Of a DNA stretch of 42,390 nt, positions 25,491 through 34,215 are shown piece by piece. Position 1 is the stretch's first letter. The number at the start of each line of letters is the position of its first letter. The notes under the pieces were generated by a model. It made no database searches. It worked only from the letters and a program-made list of their open reading frames with translations, and was not told the DNA's origin. The position numbers were made by a program, and so were the translations under genes. Source of the stretch: Spirochaetia bacterium (GTDB taxonomy: Bacteria > Spirochaetota > Spirochaetia > Treponematales > Treponemataceae). The stretch is from assembly GCA_900769975.1 (NCBI GenBank), contig CAAGIR010000207.1, positions 1 through 42,390 of the forward strand, read 5' to 3'.

Positions 25491-26414
25491 TTAAATAGCT
25501 CCCGTCAATTTTGCAATTAATGCCATACGTGCATACATACCGTATTTTACCTGCTTAAAATATGCAGCACGAGGATCATTATCAACATCAGGAGTAATTT
25601 CGTTTACTCTTGGTAAAGGATGTAATACAATCATATTTTTGCGTGCAAGACTCATTTTTTCTTTATCAAGAATGTAACTGTCTTTTAGCCTGATATAATC
25701 CTGTTCATTAAAAAACCTTTCTTTTTGAACACGTGTCATATATAAAATGTCAAGCTCTCCGATTACCTGGTCCAGACTTTCAACAATTTCGTATTTAACG
25801 CCAGCAGGTTCCAGAACATTTGCAATAAGATAATCAGGTACAGAAAGCTCTTTCGGGCTTATAAAAATGAATTTATTTCCCTTAAAATGACGCAATGCTT
25901 CTGCCAGAGAATGAACTGTCCGCCCGAATTTTAAATCACCGCAAAAACCTACTGTATGATTTTCAAGAGAACCTAAAAGCTGTCTGATTGTAACTAAATC
26001 TGTAAGTGTCTGAGTAGGATGATAATGACCGCCGTCGCCAGCATTAATAATAGGACAGGCAGAATATTTACTTGCCAAAAGAGCAGCACCTTCTTTGGGA
26101 GTTCTCATTGCAATAATATCAGCATAACTGGAAACAACACGAATTGTATCGGCAAGTGTTTCCCCTTTTACAGACGAAGTATTATCAGCATCAGAAAAAC
26201 CTTCAACACAACCACCCAACCTCAACATCGCAGCTTCAAACGAAAGCCTAGTTCTAGTGCTTGGCTCAAAAAAAAGTGTCGCAAGAATTTTCCCGCGACA
26301 CACATCTTGAAAAGATTTAGGATCAACAATAATCTGTTCTGCCAGCATACAAATTTCTTCAATTTCAGAAACACTTAAATCATCTGGCTGAATCAAATGA
26401 CGACCAGTTAGCAT
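25491..26414 (-). CDS. pyrB: Aspartate carbamoyltransferase catalytic subunit PyrB
   Basis: This 307-residue catalytic chain condenses carbamoyl phosphate with aspartate, the committed step of pyrimidine synthesis. The carbamoyl-phosphate loop is FEPSTRTRLSFE (STRT at 52-55) and the 80s loop is SSVKGETLADT. Further motifs are HYHPTQTLTDL, a DLKFGRTVHSLAEAL segment and the 240s loop MTRVQKERF, then HPLPRVNEI. Length is standard and no residue appears lost. It is first in the pyrBIC operon, with GGGAGT as Shine-Dalgarno, a strong promoter about 65 nt upstream and a hairpin in the leader. Confidence 0.97.
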   Translation of the reverse strand: MLTGRHLIQPDDLSVSEIEEICMLAEQIIVDPKSFQDVCRGKILATLFFEPSTRTRLSFEAAMLRLGGCVEGFSDADNTSSVKGETLADTIRVVSSYADIIAMRTPKEGAALLASKYSACPIINAGDGGHYHPTQTLTDLVTIRQLLGSLENHTVGFCGDLKFGRTVHSLAEALRHFKGNKFIFISPKELSVPDYLIANVLEPAGVKYEIVESLDQVIGELDILYMTRVQKERFFNEQDYIRLKDSYILDKEKMSLARKNMIVLHPLPRVNEITPDVDNDPRAAYFKQVKYGMYARMALIAKLTGAI

Positions 26415-26441
26415 TTTTACACTCCCAAAAAATCAATAAAA

Positions 26442-26456
26442 GTCCGCAACGCAAAC
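26442..26456 (-). promoter_or_regulatory. Leader hairpin before pyrB
   Basis: In the predicted 5' UTR, GUUUGC and GCGGAC pair (two U-G) around GUU and are followed by UUUUA. The 11-bp word TAAAAGTCCGC on the plus strand is shared with the pyrI leader hairpin. Confidence 0.5.
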
Positions 26457-26478
26457 TAAAAATATTTAAACTTTTAAG

Positions 26479-26507
26479 ATTATAGCAAGAACACTCCAGA
26501 TATTCAA
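26479..26507 (-). promoter_or_regulatory. Sigma70-type promoter of pyrBIC
   Basis: The minus strand reads TTGAAT, a 17-bp spacer, then a perfect TATAAT. The expected start is near 26472, giving a leader of about 58 nt with the hairpin and a Shine-Dalgarno. Confidence 0.8.
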
Positions 26508-26575
26508 CAGAAAAGAAAAACAAAAAACATAAACATCTCTAGCACAGTTTTATCCAATATTTTTACCCTATATAT

Positions 26576-26602
26576 AAAAAAAAGGGGGAGAAGTCTCTCC
26601 CC
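26576..26602 (-). terminator. Intrinsic terminator of fabF-fabV
   Basis: On the minus strand a GGGGAGA/TCTCCCC stem with a 4-nt GACT loop is followed by C and eight Ts. It lies about 80 bp downstream of the fabV stop. Confidence 0.85.
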
Positions 26603-26679
26603 TAGTCGGCACTGCGTTGCCTCCATACCCCACTCAGCGGGGCACATTAACATACCTTCTTGCCCCGCAACGCCCCAAA
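26603..26679. other. GC-rich structured 3' region after fabV
   Basis: A GC-rich, non-coding stretch lies between the fabV stop and its terminator. GCGTTGC (26614-26620) pairs with GCAACGC (26667-26673), enclosing a CCCC/GGGG hairpin (26628-26642). It would form part of the fabV 3' UTR. Confidence 0.45.
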
Positions 26680-27936
26680 TTATATCTGATCCATTCGAGG
26701 AACATCAGCAGAATAATCAACGCCAGCAATGTCAAAACCGTTTGTTGCATAAAAGTCGTGTTTGTAACCTTCCAAATCACAAATTTCTGCAATGTTGTCA
26801 TTATTAACTTTTGCCATTAATTTATCCACTTCGGCCTGAACATCCTCCTGCATTTCCCAGTCATCAACACGAATGCGGTTTTCTTCATCAACTGGAACAG
26901 TTCCTGCAGCACTGTTTTCGCCAGTGTAAAGACGTTCAGCAAAAAGGCGTTCCATCTGTTCTATACAGCCTTCGTGAGTTCCCTTTTGCTTCATAACTTT
27001 AAACAAAATAGAAAGATAAAGCGAAATAATAGGAATAACAGCACTTGAACGTGTAACAAGACCTTTATTTACAGAAACATACGCTGCACCGTTTAATTCT
27101 TTTGCAAGTTTTTCATTTAAAGAATGAGCAGTTGCTTCCAGATGTTTTTTGGCCTGTCCGATTGTACCGTCACGATAGATAGCATGGCTTAATTCAGGAC
27201 CGATGTATGAATATGCAACAGTTCTGCAGCCTTCAGCAAGAACACCAGCATCACTCAACTGGTCAATCCAAAGCTGCCAGTCTTCGCCACCCATTACTTT
27301 TACAGTATTTGCAATTTCTTCTTCTGTAGCAGGTTCAGCCGCACTTTCTTTTAAAGTATTTGTCATGATATCAATACCCTGACCAGCATAAGTTTTGCCG
27401 ATAGGTTTAATTACAGACTTGTAAAGCACGTGAGCGCCTTCTGCACTATTTGGATCTATTTTATCTGGATCAGAACGAACTGGAGAAGCAAGTGAATAAA
27501 TAACAAGGTCAAATTTCTTACCAGCTTTTTTTGCTTCATCGATAATCATTTTTCTTGTTTCGTGACTAAATGCATCTGCACTGAAAGTTTCTGTGAACAA
27601 ACCTTCTGCTTTTGCAGCTTTATCAAATGCAAGATTATTATACCAGCCTGGAGTACCACCTTTAGTTTCTGTGCCAGCTTTTTCAAAAGAAACACCAATT
27701 GTATCGGCACCGTATTCAAATGCTGCAGAAATTCTGCTTGCAAGACCATAACCAGTAGAACAACCCAAAACAAGAACAAATTTAGGACCGTTTCCGCCTT
27801 CCTGCAAACTTTTTGTTCCGCGTTTTGCTTTCTGTGCTTTTACATAAGCAATCTGATTTTCCACTTCTTTTGCACAACCAATTGGATGAGCATTAAGACA
27901 CATGTTAGAACGAACCATAGGTTTAATTACTGCCAT
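26680..27936 (-). CDS. fabV: Trans-2-enoyl-CoA/ACP reductase (Ter/FabV)
   Basis: This 418-residue NADH-dependent enoyl reductase reduces the trans-2 double bond in the last step of fatty-acid elongation or in butyryl-CoA formation. It matches the FabV/Ter family, including the studied Treponema denticola Ter. The start is KPMVRSNMCLNAHPIGC, the dinucleotide motif is LGCSTGYGLASRI (58-70), and EKAGTETKGGTPGWYNN and DLVIYSLASPVR follow. The active pair is Y254-x8-K263. FNxHDF-like residues near the end read GYKHDFYATNGFDIAG. It is about 20 residues longer than T. denticola Ter. It lies downstream of fabF, which favours a lipid-synthesis role. FabV-type enzymes are typically insensitive to triclosan. 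AGAGG precedes the ATG. Confidence 0.95.
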   Translation of the reverse strand: MAVIKPMVRSNMCLNAHPIGCAKEVENQIAYVKAQKAKRGTKSLQEGGNGPKFVLVLGCSTGYGLASRISAAFEYGADTIGVSFEKAGTETKGGTPGWYNNLAFDKAAKAEGLFTETFSADAFSHETRKMIIDEAKKAGKKFDLVIYSLASPVRSDPDKIDPNSAEGAHVLYKSVIKPIGKTYAGQGIDIMTNTLKESAAEPATEEEIANTVKVMGGEDWQLWIDQLSDAGVLAEGCRTVAYSYIGPELSHAIYRDGTIGQAKKHLEATAHSLNEKLAKELNGAAYVSVNKGLVTRSSAVIPIISLYLSILFKVMKQKGTHEGCIEQMERLFAERLYTGENSAAGTVPVDEENRIRVDDWEMQEDVQAEVDKLMAKVNNDNIAEICDLEGYKHDFYATNGFDIAGVDYSADVPRMDQI

Positions 27937-28027
27937 TTTTTAGACCTCTTTTCATCATTAAAATATATAAATCAGGAGGCGAATGCCTCGCTGGAAACTT
28001 CGCACCATTTTGCTTGCAACGCTTCGT

Positions 28028-29284
28028 CTATATTTTCTTTAAAATAATACAGCCGTTATGACCGCCAAATCCCAAAGAACAACTTGCCGCAGCGTTAATT
28101 TCATATTCTTCACCAACATTCGGAACATAATCCAAATCACAGCCATGTTCCAGATCTGGTTCATCCAGATTTATAGTTGGCGGGATAAAGTTATTTTCCA
28201 TTGCCTTTACACACAGCACTGCTTCTACTGCACCAGCAGCCCCTACCATGTGTCCAATTTCGCTTTTTGTTGAAGAAATTTTAAGTTTGTATGCATAATC
28301 TCCAAAAACAGTTTTTATCATGGCTGTTTCTGCACTGTCATTTGCACTTGTAGATGTGCCATGTGCATTATAATACTGAATTTCTTCCGGCTTCATCTGG
28401 GCATCTTCAAAGGCTTTTTTCATTGCCAACGCACCGCCTGCTCCGTCTGAACATGGGGCTGTAATGTGATATGCATCTGAACTTCCGCCATAACCTGCCA
28501 GTTCTGCATAAATGTGAGCTCCCCTTGCCTTTGCATGTTCATATTCTTCCAGAATTAAAACTGCAGAACCTTCTGCCATAACAAAACCGCTTCTATTTTT
28601 GTCAAAAGGACGGCTTGCTTTTTGCGGTTCGCTGTTAAACTTTGTTGTAAGTGCAGAAAGGGCTTGATAACAGCCGATATTAAAACCTGTGATATTTGCA
28701 TCTACACCGCCTGCAATACATACATCCATTCTGCCAAGGCGAATCATATCCAGGGCAAGACCTATTGCATCTGTTCCAGAAGCACACGCTGTAGAAACTG
28801 TCAAAGCTGGTCCATGTATTCCAAAATGAATTGCAACATTTGCAGCTGCTTCGTTATTTAAAACAAGAGGTGCTGTCAATGGAGGAATCCTGTTTACCCC
28901 GCTTTCTGGATCAAAATATTTTTGATATGCATTATTTAATTCATCTGAAAAGCCTATTCCTACTCCCGTTATAATGCCTGCATTTTCTTTTTGGAGTGTT
29001 TCTTTTGTATATCCTGCATCGTTTACGGCTTCTATACTTGCACCCATTAAAAATTTACTGAAGCGTCCCAGTTTGCGTGCTATTTTTTTATCTACTCCAT
29101 ACGGTTCCAGAGAAAAATTTTTTACTTCTCCTGCAATTTGTACCATATGATTACTTGCATCAAATAATGTTATGTTTGTAATTCCGCTTTTTCCATTTTT
29201 TACAGCGTCCCAAGTATCTTTTACATTATTTCCGCACGATGATACTGCCCCTAGTCCTGTAATAACAACTCTTTTTTTTGTCAT
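28028..29284 (-). CDS. fabF: 3-oxoacyl-ACP synthase II (FabF)
   Basis: This 418-residue condensing enzyme extends acyl-ACP with malonyl-ACP. The Cys-His-His triad is C167 (TVSTACASGTDAI), H308 (YNAHGTSTSANDS) and H345 (KSEIGHMVGAAGAVEA). The C-terminal CSLGFGGHN is also typical. Length is that of intact FabF. GGGG precedes the ATG by about 6 nt. It is the first gene of a probable fabF-fabV operon with a 91-bp gap that holds a small GAGGC-ATTC-GCCTC hairpin. It is transcribed divergently from pta. Confidence 0.96.
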   Translation of the reverse strand: MTKKRVVITGLGAVSSCGNNVKDTWDAVKNGKSGITNITLFDASNHMVQIAGEVKNFSLEPYGVDKKIARKLGRFSKFLMGASIEAVNDAGYTKETLQKENAGIITGVGIGFSDELNNAYQKYFDPESGVNRIPPLTAPLVLNNEAAANVAIHFGIHGPALTVSTACASGTDAIGLALDMIRLGRMDVCIAGGVDANITGFNIGCYQALSALTTKFNSEPQKASRPFDKNRSGFVMAEGSAVLILEEYEHAKARGAHIYAELAGYGGSSDAYHITAPCSDGAGGALAMKKAFEDAQMKPEEIQYYNAHGTSTSANDSAETAMIKTVFGDYAYKLKISSTKSEIGHMVGAAGAVEAVLCVKAMENNFIPPTINLDEPDLEHGCDLDYVPNVGEEYEINAAASCSLGFGGHNGCIILKKI

Positions 29285-29350
29285 ATATTCCCCATATTAA
29301 TGATTAAGGATTTTCTTATGTCTTTTTTACAATTTATACATATTTCTTTT

Positions 29351-29379
29351 AGTATAGCACAAAACTTTATATTGTTCAA
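29351..29379 (-). promoter_or_regulatory. Sigma70-type promoter of fabF-fabV
   Basis: The minus strand reads TTGAAC (29374-29379), a 17-bp spacer, then TATACT (29351-29356). Its -35 box shares four bases with the -35 box of the pta-side promoter. Confidence 0.75.
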
Positions 29380-29400
29380 ATCGCAAAAAAACGCTATACT
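29372..29400 (+). promoter_or_regulatory. Sigma70-type promoter reading toward pta
   Basis: TTGTTC (29372-29377), a 17-bp spacer, then TATACT (29395-29400). The expected start near 29407 would give pta a leader of about 227 nt. A second, weaker candidate (TTAAAC, 17 bp, TATTAA) lies close to the gene near 29590-29620. Confidence 0.65.
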
Positions 29401-29429
29401 ACTGTTTCTGTACGGTTTTGTTTTTTTGG

Positions 29430-29580
29430 TGTCCTGCGGCAAGGATAGTAGCACCGCCGAAGGCGTTCCGAAACGTAACGTAGTGAAGTGCAGGAATGAG
29501 CCGCGGTTAGTCGGCGAAGTGCGGATAGCCTGTTTTTGACTGGTGAGCGCAGCGAACTGTCAAAAGCCGCCCGAATGACT
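29430..29580 (+). other. GC-rich, structured leader or extragenic element upstream of pta
   Basis: About 150 bp of markedly GC-rich, non-coding DNA lies between the predicted start site and pta. It can form an outer TCCTGC/GCAGGA stem (29432-29437 with 29490-29495) enclosing CGCC-GAA-GGCG (29455-29465) and CGTT/AACG. A second domain has CCGC/GCGG, and a third TTTTGAC/GTCAAAA (29534-29540 with 29559-29565). No known riboswitch is recognised. The word GCGAACTGTCAAAAG resembles GCGAGCTGTGAAAGG in the 10729-10900 cluster, so it may instead be a dispersed repeat. Confidence 0.5.
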
Positions 29581-29633
29581 AAAAAAATCTTAAACTGGTG
29601 CATTTTATTCTATATTAATGAGGTTAATTTCAA

Positions 29634-30665
29634 ATGGCTTTTGTTGATGAATTACTTGAAAAGGCTAAGGCTGCAAATAAGACGATTGTTCTTTGTGAAG
29701 GTGAAGACAAACGTGTTGTTGATGCTGCTGCGAAAATTGTAAAAGACGGAATTGCCAAAATCATTTTGATTGGTTCTGACGATGATATTAAGGCTAGCGG
29801 TTCTTCTGCTGATTTATCTGGTGTTACTGTTGTGGACCCTGCAAAAGATGCTGATGCTGATATATATGCTGAACTTTTGTTCAAAACTAGAGAAGGTAAA
29901 ATCAACAAAAAAACTGGTGAACCTGAATATGCTGATGTTGCGGCAGCTAAAGCGGCTATTTTAAAAGATCATACTATGTACGGTGCGCTTATTCTTAAAG
30001 CTGGTAAGGCAGATGGTTTTGTTTCAGGTGCTTGTCATTCTACTGCTAATACTTTGCGTCCTGGTCTGCAGGTTATTAAAACTGCTCCTGGCTTTAAAAC
30101 TGTTTCTAGCTGTTTTATTATGGTAGCTCCTGAAGGTGGAAACAAATATATTCCTGAAGGCGTGTGCGTTTTTGGTGACTGTGCTATTAATATTGAACCT
30201 AGTGCTGAAGAACTTTCTGATATTGCGATTGCGTCTGCTGATACTGCTAAAAAAATTGCCGGCATTGAACCTCGTGTTGCCATGCTTTCGTTTAGTACAA
30301 AGGGTTCTGGTAACGATGCTAAATTTTATGATACTGTTTCAAAAGTTCAGAAAGCTACTGAACTGGCAAAAGCGGCTGCTCCTGATTTATCTTTGGACGG
30401 TGAATTCCAGTTTGATGCTGCTGTGGCTCCTGAAGTGGGTGAACTTAAAGCTCCTGGCAGTGCTGTTGCAGGTCATGCAAATACTTTTATTTTCCCAAAT
30501 ATTAATGCTGGAAATATCGGCTACAAAATCTGTCAGAGAATGGGCGGTTGGATGGCTATAGGTCCTGTTTGTCAGGGTTTTGCAAAGCCTTTAAATGATT
30601 TAAGCCGCGGCTGTAATGTTGATGACATTGTTGCAACTGTTGCGGTTACTGCTTTGCAGGCATAA
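29634..30665 (+). CDS. pta: Phosphate acetyltransferase
   Basis: This 343-residue enzyme interconverts acetyl-CoA and acetyl-phosphate, the first step of acetate formation with ATP gain. Family motifs are IVLCEGEDKRVVDAA, DGFVSGACHSTANTLRPGLQ, VFGDCAINIEPSAEELSDIA, RVAMLSFSTKGSG, and the late PGSAVAGHANTFIFPNINAGNIGYK. Length is that of the short, single-domain Pta (about 330). GAGG precedes the ATG by 9-10 nt. AckA is not in the window. Divergence from fabF suggests balanced use of acetyl-CoA between acetate and lipid, which is inference. I see no clear terminator after it. Confidence 0.95.
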   Translation: MAFVDELLEKAKAANKTIVLCEGEDKRVVDAAAKIVKDGIAKIILIGSDDDIKASGSSADLSGVTVVDPAKDADADIYAELLFKTREGKINKKTGEPEYADVAAAKAAILKDHTMYGALILKAGKADGFVSGACHSTANTLRPGLQVIKTAPGFKTVSSCFIMVAPEGGNKYIPEGVCVFGDCAINIEPSAEELSDIAIASADTAKKIAGIEPRVAMLSFSTKGSGNDAKFYDTVSKVQKATELAKAAAPDLSLDGEFQFDAAVAPEVGELKAPGSAVAGHANTFIFPNINAGNIGYKICQRMGGWMAIGPVCQGFAKPLNDLSRGCNVDDIVATVAVTALQA

Positions 30666-30823
30666 TTTTTTTTGGCATTTGCAAATGATTGGGGTACGTT
30701 TGACATGTTGTTTTTTATAATCTGACTTGAAAAAACGTATTCCAAAAAAATTTTGTCCTGCTGATTACTTTTACACTTTTTTTCTGATTTTAGTTTTTTT
30801 TCTGATTTTAGGTTTATTCCAAC

Positions 30824-30852
30824 TTGACTTTATTAATTTCGTATAATAAAAT
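30824..30852 (+). promoter_or_regulatory. Sigma70-type promoter of the diguanylate cyclase gene
   Basis: TTGACT, a 17-bp spacer and TAAAAT; the expected leader is about 24 nt with a GGAG Shine-Dalgarno. Just upstream, the word CTGATTTTAG is duplicated with an 18-bp period (30784, 30802). Confidence 0.65.
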
Positions 30853-30882
30853 TTGTTTGCTATTTTTTTGAATGGAGAAAGT

Positions 30883-32226
30883 ATGAATACAAAAATAAAG
30901 GGAATAAAATTCAGCAAAATCAGTATTTTTCTTGTCATTCTGGCAGCAGCTTTCACCGTCTTCGTCTTTATCTGCACTTTAAAAACTGGCAGGGAATACG
31001 AAACAATAGTTTCTATAGGACGTGATAATTCTGAATGTAATAAATCCATTTATGCTTTTTTAAATTCCGTAAATAAACTTTCTACTTATACTTCCCATTT
31101 TATTATTAATAATGATGTTTCCCAAATGACGCTTTATTTTGCAGAACTTGAACAGACTAAATCTCGTGAAAACAATCTGGAAATTTTGGAATTAACGCAC
31201 AAAAATGATTATCCCGACGTTTCTTTACGCAAAGCCTACGACCAGTCAAATACAGTCTGTGAATATGAAATTTACAATATGCGTCTTGTTTGCGATGCAA
31301 TTAATCTGCCGCCAGACGAAATGCCGTCAAGAGTTCGTGAAGTTACGCTTTCTGCGGAAGATTCCCTGCTTTCAAACGAAGAAAAACTTAAAAAGGCCGA
31401 AGATAACTTTTTTTCTGATGAATATATGATGCAAAAAGAACGGATAGATTTTTTTGCAAATTCAGCGTTAACTTATCTGGTCAGAGGATATATCTCGTCA
31501 CAACAAACAAGCGCCCAAAACATTCACACAAACCTGTTCTGGCAGTTTCTTTTGATTATCTGCCTTTTTTTCCTGAGCCTTCTTTTGAGTATTCTTTTAA
31601 ACTCACTGATTTTAATTCCTCTTTTGCAGAATTTTGAAGCGATAAAAAAAGGTTTCAAAATGAAAGTAAAAGGTGCGTACGAAATCAGATATATTGCAAA
31701 TGTTTATAATTTTCTCTGCACAAAAAATGAAATTGTTACTTCTGATTTAAAACACAAAGCCGAACATGATCCTTTAACTGGCCTTATAAACAGAAACGGT
31801 TTTAATCAGATAAAAGAAATATTGCAGACTTCGGCAGAAGAAATTGCGTATCTGCTTATTGACATTGATTATTTTAAGACTATAAACGATCAATATGGTC
31901 ATATAACTGGTGACAAAGTTCTTAAAAAAGTTGCGGATATTCTTACTATCCAGTTCAGAACGACAGATTATGTAGCAAGAATCGGCGGAGATGAATTTGT
32001 AGTAATTATGACAAAATTCGGTTCTACTCCGGAAACAATAATTAAACGAAAAATCGATGTAATAAACAATCAACTGAAAAATCCAAGTGATGGTCTTCCT
32101 TCCATTTCTATAAGCGTAGGAGTTTCTTTTTCTGACTGCGGATTTCAGGGCAATCTTCTGGAAAAAGCCGATGCTGCCCTATACAAAGTTAAAAAGAATG
32201 GCCGTTCTGACTGTTCTTTCAGCTGA
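30883..32226 (+). CDS. Membrane-bound diguanylate cyclase (GGDEF)
   Basis: This 447-residue inner-membrane signalling enzyme makes cyclic di-GMP from two GTP. A first transmembrane helix is at about 13-32 and a second at about 215-242. The roughly 180-residue domain between them is predicted to be periplasmic and is of no recognised type. A short HAMP-like connector precedes the GGDEF domain (about 285-445). Catalytic GGDEF is intact at 368-372, and the inhibitory RxxD site is present (R359, D362, five residues before GGDEF), so product feedback is expected. DPLTGLINRNGF and LLIDIDYFKTINDQYGH are typical. ATG 30883 is preferred to the frame opening at 30853 because GGAG lies 6 nt upstream and a promoter precedes it. 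Confidence 0.93.
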   Translation: MNTKIKGIKFSKISIFLVILAAAFTVFVFICTLKTGREYETIVSIGRDNSECNKSIYAFLNSVNKLSTYTSHFIINNDVSQMTLYFAELEQTKSRENNLEILELTHKNDYPDVSLRKAYDQSNTVCEYEIYNMRLVCDAINLPPDEMPSRVREVTLSAEDSLLSNEEKLKKAEDNFFSDEYMMQKERIDFFANSALTYLVRGYISSQQTSAQNIHTNLFWQFLLIICLFFLSLLLSILLNSLILIPLLQNFEAIKKGFKMKVKGAYEIRYIANVYNFLCTKNEIVTSDLKHKAEHDPLTGLINRNGFNQIKEILQTSAEEIAYLLIDIDYFKTINDQYGHITGDKVLKKVADILTIQFRTTDYVARIGGDEFVVIMTKFGSTPETIIKRKIDVINNQLKNPSDGLPSISISVGVSFSDCGFQGNLLEKADAALYKVKKNGRSDCSFS

Positions 32227-32281
32227 TTTTTTATGGAAATAATTTAATGATAATATAAAAAATTACGTTTTGGGGAAAACA

Positions 32282-34192
32282 ATGGGTGAAAACAAAAAAA
32301 CAACCGCACAAAAAAGCAATAAGGCAGCAGTTTCTTCTAATGTAACGCAGCCGGTTTATGATGAAGACAGCATTCAGCATCTTGAAGGACTTGAACACAT
32401 AAGATTACGTCCTGGAATGTACATCGGTTCGCTTGGTGACGGTTCAAATGAAAACGACGGTATTTATATCCTTTTAAAAGAAGTAATTGACAATTCTGTA
32501 GACGAATTTTCCCAAGGGTGCGGAAAAGAAATTGACATAGAAATAAAAGACGGACGTGTTCGTGTAAGGGATTTTGGACGAGGACTTCCTCTGGGTAAAC
32601 TTGAAGACTGTGTCAGCAAACTGAATACTGGTGCAAAATACAATTCAAGCGTTTTTAAACAGGCTATCGGTATGAATGGTGTCGGTATAAAAGCGACAAA
32701 TGCACTTTCTTCTTATTTTAGGGCTGCTTCTGTTCGTGACGGAAAAATGGCAGTTGTAGAGTTTTCCAAAGGTAAAAAAATATCTTCAAAAACAGGAAAT
32801 GCAAAACCTGGCGTACAAAACGGTGCTTATTTTGAATTTGAACCAGATGCTGAACTATTCGGTAAATACAGTTTTAATATGGAATATGTTGAAAAACGTC
32901 TGTGGAATTATGCATATTTGAATCCTGGCCTTTTATTAAAATGTAACGGTAAAGAATATATAAGTGAAAGCGGTATTCAAGATTTATTGATTAACGAAAT
33001 GGGTGGCGTTAATAAAGCGCTGTACCCTCTTTTCAATTATAAAGGCGAAAACAACATTCAGTTTGTACTTACGCACGGTGCTACTCTCGACAGGTTCCTT
33101 TATTCGTTTGTAAACGGTCAGAGTACAGATGATGGAGGAACTCACGTAACGGCTTTTCTAGACGGTTTTACAAAAGGCATAAACGAGTTTTTCAAAAAAG
33201 AATATGATATAAAAGATGTTACAAGCGGATTATATCTTGCATTAAAAATCGGACTTGATAATCCTATGTTTACTTCGCAGACAAAAAATAAACTGGGAAA
33301 TACAGAAATCAGGGCGCCAATCATCAAGGAAACACAGATTGCCGTAGATGACTGGCTTCGCCATAATCCAGATGTTGCAGGAATTCTGGAAGAAAAAATC
33401 ATCAAAAATCAAAAGGCACGCAACGAGATTAACAGCGTAACAGAAAAGCAGATTCGTGAAGCAGAAAAATCGGTAATGCTTAAAATTAAAAAGCTAAAAG
33501 ACTGCCGCTATCATCTGCAGGACGGTCCGAAAGGTGCAAATTCCATGATTTTTATAACAGAAGGTGATTCGGCTACTGGTTCAATGGTAGGAAGTCGTGA
33601 TGTTTCTTATCAGGCAATTTTCAGTTTACGAGGAAAGCCTGAAAATATGTACGGAAGAAAAAAATCAGCACTTTTTGAAAACGAAGAATTAAAAAACCTT
33701 ACATTCAGTCTGGGAATTCAAAAAGATATTGACGGTTTGCGTTACGATAAAATCATTATTGCAACAGATGCCGATAATGACGGTTTCCATATCAGAAACC
33801 TTGTAATGACTTACCTGCTGTTATATTTTGAAGAACTTGTCCTTACTGGCCATGTTTACATTCTTGAAACACCGCTTTTCAGGGTGCGGAATAAAACTAA
33901 AACAGTTTACTGCTATTCTGAAGCAAGTCGTGACAAAGAAGTTGCAAAAATGGGAAAGTCTGCAGAAGTTACACGATTTAAAGGACTGGGAGAAATTAAT
34001 CCGTCTGAATTCGGACAGTTTATTTTCCCTAGAAAAGAAGGTGAATCAGAAGATAAAGGGATGCATCTTACACCTGTAACTATTCAAAGTATAAAAAATG
34101 TTCCTGAAGTTTTAAGATTTTATATGGGAAAAAACACACCAGAGCGTCGTGATTTTATCGTGCATAATCTTTCACACGAAATTGAAGCGTAA
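32282..34192 (+). CDS. Type IIA DNA topoisomerase subunit B (ParE/GyrB-like)
   Basis: This 636-residue ATPase subunit belongs to gyrase or topoisomerase IV. The GHKL ATPase contains EVIDNSVDEF, DFGRGLPLG and GMNGVGIKATNALS. The transducer has the QTKNKLGN loop. The TOPRIM domain has EGDSATGS (E427) and the metal triad D496-x-D498-x-D500 in ATDADNDGFHIRN. The last region has RFKGLGEINPSEFGQFI. Several motifs differ from classical GyrB (EGDSAxG, DADVDGxHI), resembling divergent ParE-like subunits of spirochaetes and Bacteroidetes. The matching A subunit is not adjacent. ATG 32282 follows GGGGA by 5 nt. A GH31 gene follows 71 bp later. Confidence 0.88.
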   Translation: MGENKKTTAQKSNKAAVSSNVTQPVYDEDSIQHLEGLEHIRLRPGMYIGSLGDGSNENDGIYILLKEVIDNSVDEFSQGCGKEIDIEIKDGRVRVRDFGRGLPLGKLEDCVSKLNTGAKYNSSVFKQAIGMNGVGIKATNALSSYFRAASVRDGKMAVVEFSKGKKISSKTGNAKPGVQNGAYFEFEPDAELFGKYSFNMEYVEKRLWNYAYLNPGLLLKCNGKEYISESGIQDLLINEMGGVNKALYPLFNYKGENNIQFVLTHGATLDRFLYSFVNGQSTDDGGTHVTAFLDGFTKGINEFFKKEYDIKDVTSGLYLALKIGLDNPMFTSQTKNKLGNTEIRAPIIKETQIAVDDWLRHNPDVAGILEEKIIKNQKARNEINSVTEKQIREAEKSVMLKIKKLKDCRYHLQDGPKGANSMIFITEGDSATGSMVGSRDVSYQAIFSLRGKPENMYGRKKSALFENEELKNLTFSLGIQKDIDGLRYDKIIIATDADNDGFHIRNLVMTYLLLYFEELVLTGHVYILETPLFRVRNKTKTVYCYSEASRDKEVAKMGKSAEVTRFKGLGEINPSEFGQFIFPRKEGESEDKGMHLTPVTIQSIKNVPEVLRFYMGKNTPERRDFIVHNLSHEIEA

Positions 34193-34215
34193 AATATCAC
34201 TGTGAGTAAAAAGTC

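Noticed and set aside
26803..29284. Fatty-acid synthesis genes as a polyketide or secondary-metabolite cluster
   Set aside because: Only standard FabF and FabV are present, with no acyltransferase, ketoreductase, carrier protein or tailoring gene in the window.
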